Source: Methanosarcinales archaeon
GTDB lineage: Archaea > Halobacteriota > Methanosarcinia > DSM-18856 > Methermicoccaceae
NCBI GenBank assembly: GCA_003661015.1
Contig: QMVI01000019.1
Span: forward strand, 1-11,086
Length of the DNA stretch: 11,086 nt
Direction of reading: 5' to 3'
In this document: positions 6,838 to 11,086 of the stretch, piece after piece
Layout: the number at the start of each line of letters is the position of its first letter
How positions within the stretch are numbered: the stretch's first letter is position 1
The notes under the pieces: generated by a model
What the model saw: the letters and a program-made list of their open reading frames with translations, nothing else
Told to the model about the DNA's origin: nothing
The model's database searches: none
Position numbers and translations under genes: made by a program

Positions 6838-7588
6838 CTCTATCATCTCCAAGTGCCAGAATTACAAGGGGAACTGCTATCATATGAAAGTATTTTGTGA
6901 ATGGGACAAGAGCAACAAAAATCAAAAGAGCAGTTATCTCATAAAAAAGTGTAAATTGAGGTGCATAATTTGACAGTTCTCCAAAAACCCCTTTTCCCAT
7001 CAACTCTGCAATCAACCCCATTATGACCACGAAGAACAAGCTAAATGTGAGAAAGTAATCGTGAAAATCACTCATCTCCCTAACAGCCTTGCTTATTAAT
7101 CTTCTCACCACCGCAACAGATATTCCGCCGAGTAGCATGTACTCAGCTATGTTAGTTGGGGTCTCAAGCTCTTCCATCCAGAAATTGGGGGTTAGGTAAA
7201 TTGGTGGCTCAACTCCATACATACGCCCATAAATCCAATCAACCATCCAAAAAAATACAATAACAATAAAAAATATGAAAGGAAGAATCCAACCCCAAAA
7301 TATCATCAAATGCATCACCCATCTGAATTTGCTTCTCCTAAAAATCATCCTCTGAAATAGAATACCAAAAACAAATAACTTTACAAATCTTTTCGGATCT
7401 TTTTTGATATTTTTTAAGATAAGAGATAATATTAGCCTTACAAATCCAATGGCTCCAACCTTCGAAGTTCCGTCTGCTTTTCCGACACCATACTTTCTGA
7501 ACTGTATGTAGAGACCAAAAACAAATATTGCGATGGAAATTGATGAGACCACTGCTATACTAAGCTCCTCACCTGAATAATACCCCAT
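6830..7588 (-). CDS. hdrE: HdrE-like b-type cytochrome membrane subunit
   Basis: A 252-residue membrane protein with about five transmembrane segments, resembling HdrE/NarI-type cytochrome b subunits that pass electrons from a membrane quinone-like carrier (methanophenazine or menaquinone) to the partner iron-sulfur protein. Histidines suited to haem ligation are His93 (start of segment 2, WVMHLMIFWGW), His176 (DFHDYF, before segment 4) and His235 (KYFHM, in the last segment). The N terminus MGYYSG followed by a helix ending in YIQFRKYGVG resembles methanogen HdrE. Its 3' end overlaps hdrD, so the two subunits are translationally coupled. Presence of a cytochrome-linked Hdr argues for a cytochrome-containing lineage. 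The electron carrier and physiological direction cannot be read from this sequence. Confidence 0.83.
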   Translation of the reverse strand: MGYYSGEELSIAVVSSISIAIFVFGLYIQFRKYGVGKADGTSKVGAIGFVRLILSLILKNIKKDPKRFVKLFVFGILFQRMIFRRSKFRWVMHLMIFWGWILPFIFFIVIVFFWMVDWIYGRMYGVEPPIYLTPNFWMEELETPTNIAEYMLLGGISVAVVRRLISKAVREMSDFHDYFLTFSLFFVVIMGLIAELMGKGVFGELSNYAPQFTLFYEITALLIFVALVPFTKYFHMIAVPLVILALGDDRDV

Positions 7589-7610
7589 GTGCTACCCCTT
7601 TGAGTGTGAC

Positions 7611-7628
7611 CATAAAAAACTTTTATCA
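7611..7628. promoter_or_regulatory. Divergent promoter region between hdrE and trxB
   Basis: The 58-base gap holds a TATA-like TTTTTTAT on the minus strand (7613-7620), about 27 bases from the hdrE ATG, and CTTTTATC on the plus strand (7620-7627), about 23 bases from the trxB ATG. The two elements abut, so one bound factor could affect both genes. Confidence 0.45.
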
Positions 7629-7646
7629 TTAGTTTGAGTTTTGCTT

Positions 7647-8540
7647 ATGCACGATATTGTGATAGTTGGAGGGGGGGCTGCGGGACTCTCTGCAGCAATA
7701 TATGCAACGAGGGCGATGGTGGACACTCTTGTTATAGAGAGGAGTTCTATTGGGGGGAATGTTTCCCTAATAGTCGATATAGAGAACTACCTCGGATTTC
7801 CGCACATCTCGGGAGATGAGCTCGTAAGAAGATTTGAAGAACACGCAAGTGAAATAAAAGTTAAAATCGAGACTGATTCTGTGATGTCCATTAAAAAAGA
7901 TGATAATTTTGTAATTAAATCACCAAAAAATGAATATGTAGCAAAAAAGGTTATTATTGCTACTGGAATGAGACCAAGAAAACTTGGGGTCATGGGTGAG
8001 GACGAGTTGTTGGGAAGAGGTGTTTCGTACTGTGCAACGTGTGATGGTCCGCTATTTGCTGGTGGAGAGGTTGCAGTAATCGGAGGTGGGAACTCTGCGC
8101 TCACCGAAGCAATCTTCCTATCCAATATCGCAAGCAAGGTTTATATCATACATCGGAGGGGTAAGCTAAGGGCTGACCCAATCTACCAAAAAAGAGCTCA
8201 TGAGAAACAGAACATAGAGTTCATACTAAACAGTGTTGTACATGAGATAAAGGGGGACAAGCAAGTAGAGAGCATGATTATCAGTACCAATGGTGTGAGA
8301 AAGGAGCTGAAGGTGGATGGTGTTTTCATATATATAGGCAATGTCCCAAATACAGAGATGGTCAATTGTGAAAAGGATAACAACGGGTTCATTCTGACCG
8401 ACGAGAATATGATGAGTTCAATAGAGGGAATGTATGCTGCAGGGGATTGCAGAGCAAAGCATCTGAGACAAATAACTACGGCAGTTTGTGATGGAGCAAT
8501 AGCCGGATGGCATGCAGCAAACTCCATCACTCAGGCATAA
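7647..8540 (+). CDS. trxB: Thioredoxin reductase
   Basis: A 297-residue flavoprotein of the low-molecular-weight thioredoxin reductase family, which passes electrons from a reduced nicotinamide to thioredoxin through FAD and a redox disulfide. Seen: FAD-binding GGGAAG (8-13), ATG motif near residue 106, redox CATC (Cys129, Cys132) followed by Asp133, a second nucleotide-binding GGGNSA (146-151), HRRGKLR (169-175) matching the HRRxxxR motif that binds the NADPH 2'-phosphate, and the C-terminal AAGDC FAD motif. HRRxxxR argues for NADPH rather than F420, which some methanogen homologues use. The ATG at 7647 is preferred to a TTG at 7641 because it lies 23 bases from a TATA element, suggesting a leaderless message. 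It diverges from hdrE and its end overlaps tfx by 14 bases. Confidence 0.92.
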   Translation: MHDIVIVGGGAAGLSAAIYATRAMVDTLVIERSSIGGNVSLIVDIENYLGFPHISGDELVRRFEEHASEIKVKIETDSVMSIKKDDNFVIKSPKNEYVAKKVIIATGMRPRKLGVMGEDELLGRGVSYCATCDGPLFAGGEVAVIGGGNSALTEAIFLSNIASKVYIIHRRGKLRADPIYQKRAHEKQNIEFILNSVVHEIKGDKQVESMIISTNGVRKELKVDGVFIYIGNVPNTEMVNCEKDNNGFILTDENMMSSIEGMYAAGDCRAKHLRQITTAVCDGAIAGWHAANSITQA

Positions 8541-8934
8541 CAATAACATCGCCTTCCTTTGTCACCCTTATTTCAAAATCCTCCACAACAAGACTGTGTC
8601 TGATTCTATGCCCAATTTCCTTCCTCAACAACATGACAAGCTCGAATCTATCATATGGGATGTGTATATTCACACTATCACATCTCTCGTATAAATCTCT
8701 CACAACATCATCCACTTTCATGCCTGCCCTTGCTCTAACCACAATCGGAGCTAAAATAGACCTGAACAATTTCACTGTATTCAATGCCTTCTGATAATTT
8801 TCTCTTGCCTTTCTCTCAATAGCACTGATGTTCTGCTTTGTTGTCCCAAACTCGCTTGCTATCTCTTCCAGTGTCTTTCCTTCCATCCTTCTCTTCAATA
8901 CTTCTATCTGCTTCTTTGTCAAGAACGTTTTCAT
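8527..8934 (-). CDS. Tfx family DNA-binding regulator
   Basis: A 135-residue protein with an N-terminal helix-turn-helix (about residues 5-45, LTKKQIEVLK then LEEIASEFGTTKQNISAIE) and a conserved C-terminal domain (RARAGMKVDDVVRDLYE, then IRHSLVVEDFEIRV) typical of Tfx. The Tfx protein of Methanothermobacter binds near the promoter of fmdECB, encoding molybdenum formylmethanofuran dehydrogenase, and is linked to molybdate control. Here it lies divergent to modA-modB-moaA, so control of molybdate/tungstate uptake and cofactor synthesis is a reasonable inference. Its ATG is about 28 bases from a TATA element and has no ribosome-binding site, consistent with a leaderless message. Its 3' end overlaps trxB on the other strand. 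Confidence 0.88.
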   Translation of the reverse strand: MKTFLTKKQIEVLKRRMEGKTLEEIASEFGTTKQNISAIERKARENYQKALNTVKLFRSILAPIVVRARAGMKVDDVVRDLYERCDSVNIHIPYDRFELVMLLRKEIGHRIRHSLVVEDFEIRVTKEGDVIVMPE

Positions 8935-8943
8935 ACTATGATG

Positions 8944-8961
8944 TAAAACTGTTTAGTTTTA
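8944..8961. repeat. Inverted repeat, candidate operator between tfx and modA
   Basis: TAAAACT, a 4-base spacer GTTT, then AGTTTTA: a perfect 7-base inverted repeat. It sits between the tfx start codon and the core of the tfx TATA element, overlapping the TATA edge, where a bound regulator could block tfx transcription (autoregulation). The bases are clear; the function is inferred, and AT-rich palindromes arise by chance. Confidence 0.4.
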
Positions 8962-8967
8962 TAAAAA
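8957..8967 (-). promoter_or_regulatory. TATA-like element of tfx
   Basis: On the minus strand this reads TTTTTATAAAA, centred about 28 bases upstream of the tfx ATG at 8934. It overlaps the inverted repeat at 8944-8961. Confidence 0.5.
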
Positions 8968-8979
8968 TCTATCGTAAAA

Positions 8980-8987
8980 TACTTATA
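8980..8987 (+). promoter_or_regulatory. TATA-like element of modA
   Basis: TACTTATA is centred about 26 bases upstream of the modA ATG at 9010, so the message would be leaderless or nearly so. No strong ribosome-binding site precedes modA. Confidence 0.45.
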
Positions 8988-9009
8988 GAGCAGTAATGAC
9001 AGAAGAAGC

Positions 9010-9741
9010 ATGCTCAGATGGTTGGCAATTACCACCATAGTTGCCATCATGGCTGTTATGATGCTTGGCTGTCTATACGACACCAACAAAATAACTGTCT
9101 TTGCTGCAGCCTCTCTTAAAGAGCCGTTTGAAGGGATTGCAGACGACTTCGAAGAGGATACTGGGACACGAGTGGAGCTGAACTTTGAAAGCTCAACCAC
9201 GCTGAGAATCCAGATAGAAAACGGTGCCTATGCAGATGTATTTGCATCAGCTGACCCTCTCCAAATAGAGATACTCAAGAGTAAGGGAGTTGTGAACGAG
9301 TCATACGTATTCGCTAAAAATGAGCTTGTTGTTGCCATTTCCAACAACAGCAACATATCGTCTCTTGAAGACCTCGCCAACAAAAAGCTTAGAATTGTTA
9401 TAGCCCAACCCGGAAGCCCAATAGGAAAATACACACAAGAAGTTCTTTTAAATCTTAACAACCTGTATGGAGAGGATTTCTATGACAAAGTCATGAAAAA
9501 TGTGGTTTCCGAGGAGGACAATGTTAAGAGTGCATATGCAAAGATTTTACTCGGAGAGGCTGATGCTGCATTTGTTTATAGGACAGACTCGGTACATACA
9601 AGATTCATAGAGATACCAAAAGAGTACAACGTTATCGCAGAATATGAGATTGCACCTATCACGCCCAGAGGTAGAGAATTCGTAAGATACATCCTATCAA
9701 ACAAAGATGTACTGAGGAGGTATGGCTTCATTGAGGATTGA
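9010..9741 (+). CDS. modA: Molybdate/tungstate-binding lipoprotein ModA
   Basis: A 243-residue periplasmic-type substrate-binding protein for a molybdate/tungstate ABC importer, anchored at the outer face of the membrane. It has an N-terminal hydrophobic segment ending in a lipobox-like MLGC (Cys21). Oxyanion-binding motifs of the ModA family follow: FAAASLKEPF near residues 31-40, ESSTTLRIQIENGAYADVFASAD in the next section, IAQPGSPIGKY in the middle, and a GEADAAFVYRTD segment near residues 183-194. The FAAASL form favours ModA over the WtpA type (which begins FHAGSL). Molybdate versus tungstate cannot be distinguished by eye. The gene overlaps modB by 20 bases (or 11 if modB starts at TTG 9731). 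Confidence 0.92.
   Translation: MLRWLAITTIVAIMAVMMLGCLYDTNKITVFAAASLKEPFEGIADDFEEDTGTRVELNFESSTTLRIQIENGAYADVFASADPLQIEILKSKGVVNESYVFAKNELVVAISNNSNISSLEDLANKKLRIVIAQPGSPIGKYTQEVLLNLNNLYGEDFYDKVMKNVVSEEDNVKSAYAKILLGEADAAFVYRTDSVHTRFIEIPKEYNVIAEYEIAPITPRGREFVRYILSNKDVLRRYGFIED
9714..9721 (+). promoter_or_regulatory. Strong ribosome-binding site for modB
   Basis: GAGGAGGT lies inside the end of modA and directly abuts ATG 9722, leaving no spacer. An in-frame TTG at 9731 is nine bases away, a normal spacing, so TTG 9731 may be the real modB start. Confidence 0.55.
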
Positions 9742-10510
9742 AATCTGGAAAATTATTATCTTCGCATCGTTTTTGTTCTATATCTGCTACATAACACTTC
9801 CAATTCTGTCCGTATTCGTGAGAGTGGGAAGTGATTTCATAACTCAATTATCAAACCCAGTGGTTGTCTCTGCTATCAAACTAAGCATAATAACATCAAG
9901 TATTACTGTCCTGATTGCAATCATCATTGGTACTCCTGTAGCGTATGCTCTTGCAAGATGGAGATTCAGATACAAACACACCTTAGAGACTCTGATTGAG
10001 TTGCCGATTGTTCTACCTCCTGCTGTCGCTGGTGTGGCTCTTCTTATGGCATTCGGTAGAAACGGACTTGTTGGTTCCTACGCTCCGATGTACATCGCAT
10101 TCACAACACTTGCTGTAATAATGGCACAGAGCTTTGTTGCCACACCATTCTATGTGAGGTCGATGAGAAGTGCATTCGATAGCTTGGATATGAAGATTGA
10201 AGGTGTTGCAAGAACACTTGGTGCATCTGAATTTCGTACCTTCGTATCCATAACTCTGCCCCTTACAGTTCCATCGTTTGTAGGTGGGCTTGTAATGTGC
10301 TGGGCAAGAGCTCTCGGAGAATTTGGAGCGACACTGATGTTCGCAGGAAACTTCATAGGAAGAACACAAACAATGCCACTCGCAATATATGGTGCACTCC
10401 AAACAGACCTACAATCTGCACTATCACTGTCGGCAATCCAGATAATCCTATCATTCACAATTCTCGTTTTTGTGAAAATACTCGGAAGGAGGAGTGGTGC
10501 ATTTGTTTAA
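9722..10510 (+). CDS. modB: Molybdate ABC transporter permease ModB
   Basis: A 262-residue (259 from TTG 9731) membrane permease of the binding-protein-dependent transport family, forming the channel through which molybdate or tungstate passed on by ModA enters the cell. About six hydrophobic segments are visible. The cytoplasmic EAA loop that docks the ATPase is present at about residues 160-180 (EGVARTLGASEFRTF... followed by ITLP). The ModB-characteristic ARALGEFGATLMFAGN lies at 195-210, and LPIVLPPAVAGVAL at 94-107 is also typical. The start is uncertain: ATG 9722 touches the ribosome-binding site, TTG 9731 has ideal spacing. No ATPase gene modC follows directly; moaA overlaps the modB end instead. 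Confidence 0.92.
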   Translation: MASLRIEIWKIIIFASFLFYICYITLPILSVFVRVGSDFITQLSNPVVVSAIKLSIITSSITVLIAIIIGTPVAYALARWRFRYKHTLETLIELPIVLPPAVAGVALLMAFGRNGLVGSYAPMYIAFTTLAVIMAQSFVATPFYVRSMRSAFDSLDMKIEGVARTLGASEFRTFVSITLPLTVPSFVGGLVMCWARALGEFGATLMFAGNFIGRTQTMPLAIYGALQTDLQSALSLSAIQIILSFTILVFVKILGRRSGAFV

Positions 10511-11086
10511 AATCGGAAATCTTGTTGACTCTTATGGGAGAGTTATAACAAGCCTAAGAATCTCTGTGACACAAAGATGCAACTTGTCATGTTTCTACTG
10601 CCACCACGAGGGAGAATCGGACGTTTTGAGTAAGGAGGAAATGAATGCTGAAGATATTGTGAAGGTATGTAAAGTGGCAAATGAACTTGGTATCTCAAAG
10701 GTCAAAATAACAGGAGGTGAGCCACTTCTGAGGAAAGACCTAGAACACATTTTAGCAGAGATGCCAAATTTCTCAGACATTTCAATGACGACCAATGGAA
10801 CGCTACTGGGTGGTAGAGCATCAGAGCTCAAGGCTTCGGGCTTGAAACGGGTGAATGTCAGTATGGACACACTCGACAAAAACACTTACTCTCGAATAAC
10901 TGGTGGAGGGAAAATCAGGGATGTGATAAAGGGAATAGAAGATGGCATTAGCAATGAACTTACACCACTAAAACTCAATATGGTTATGCTCAGAGGCATA
11001 AACAGTTCTTGGGACGATGTAGAGGATATGATTGAATTTGTCAAGAATTTCAATGGAGATGTCATTCTCCAGATGATAGAGCTGAT
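10497..11086 (+). CDS. moaA: GTP 3',8-cyclase MoaA, 3'-truncated
   Basis: The first 196 residues of a radical-SAM enzyme that converts GTP to 3',8-cyclo-GTP, the first step of molybdopterin synthesis. The radical-SAM cluster motif CNLSCFYC (Cys28, Cys32, Cys35) is intact, preceded by the family's RVITSLRISVTQR. The SAM-binding ITGGEPLLRKD follows at 71-81, then TTNGTLL and VNVSMDTLD typical of MoaA. The C-terminal part, with the second cluster, is beyond the right edge. There is no ATG near the N terminus: GTG 10497 is chosen, with GTG 10494 and TTG 10503 possible; AGGAGG lies just ahead at 10487-10492. It overlaps modB by 14 bases, placing cofactor synthesis in the same transcript as metal uptake. 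Confidence 0.92.
   Translation, partial: MHLFKIGNLVDSYGRVITSLRISVTQRCNLSCFYCHHEGESDVLSKEEMNAEDIVKVCKVANELGISKVKITGGEPLLRKDLEHILAEMPNFSDISMTTNGTLLGGRASELKASGLKRVNVSMDTLDKNTYSRITGGGKIRDVIKGIEDGISNELTPLKLNMVMLRGINSSWDDVEDMIEFVKNFNGDVILQMIEL

Noticed and set aside
8931..8941. Palindrome TCATA-C-TATGA over the tfx start codon
   Set aside because: Short and made mostly of the ATG and its complement; likely chance. The longer 7-4-7 repeat nearby is the better operator candidate.
10013..10402. A cysteine- and histidine-rich minus-strand open frame inside modB
   Set aside because: It is antisense to the conserved ModB core; the cysteines come from the complement of Ala/Thr codons, with no ordered metal-binding pattern.
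1..11086. tRNA genes, CRISPR repeats, insertion sequences, integrase sites
   Set aside because: No clover-leaf-like sequence, no regularly spaced repeats, no transposase or integrase motif and no flanking duplications were found.

Overview
The window reads as a densely packed euryarchaeal chromosome segment, most likely from a methanogen-lineage or methanotroph-lineage (Methanosarcinales/ANME-like) archaeon. Evidence for this is a coenzyme F420 biosynthesis gene (cofC), a membrane heterodisulfide-reductase-like pair (hdrE-hdrD), a Tfx-type regulator, an archaeal DUF2209-type protein, and AT-rich archaeal promoters 23-28 bases ahead of apparently leaderless start codons. Every stretch is coding except short intergenic gaps; the longest is 75 bases (8935-9009). 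I see no tRNA, rRNA, CRISPR array or mobile element.

Layout: on the plus strand, the 3' part of cofC is followed by a MazG-like pyrophosphohydrolase (1-739). A four-gene minus-strand operon runs from 3747 down to 715: a secreted protein of unknown function, a DUF2209-like protein, the GTPase HflX and a sodium/calcium-exchanger-family transporter. Aspartate-semialdehyde dehydrogenase (3797-4843, plus) diverges from that operon around a palindromic TATA element. On the minus strand come a DUF1614 membrane protein and the hdrE-hdrD pair (4847-7588), and thioredoxin reductase diverges from hdrE (7647-8540). Last is a molybdenum/tungsten block: a Tfx regulator (minus) divergent from modA-modB-moaA (plus, running off the right end).

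The most striking observation concerns the genetic code. HflX is interrupted by an in-frame TAG just before its P-loop, with no start codon that could rescue a working GTPase downstream. The adjacent DUF2209-like gene has an in-frame TAG in the middle of its apparent domain, and another TAG two codons before a TGA. None of the other 13 complete genes ends in TAG, and the two interrupted genes both reach TGA, giving 9 TGA, 5 TAA and 0 TAG across the gene ends visible here. The simplest reading is that TAG is a sense codon, in archaea pyrrolysine, and that ordinary housekeeping proteins of this organism contain it. The pyl genes themselves are not in this window.

Functional themes are thiol/disulfide redox and energy conservation (HdrED beside thioredoxin reductase), molybdate uptake coupled to molybdopterin synthesis (ModAB-MoaA with Tfx), and translation/nucleotide housekeeping (HflX, MazG).
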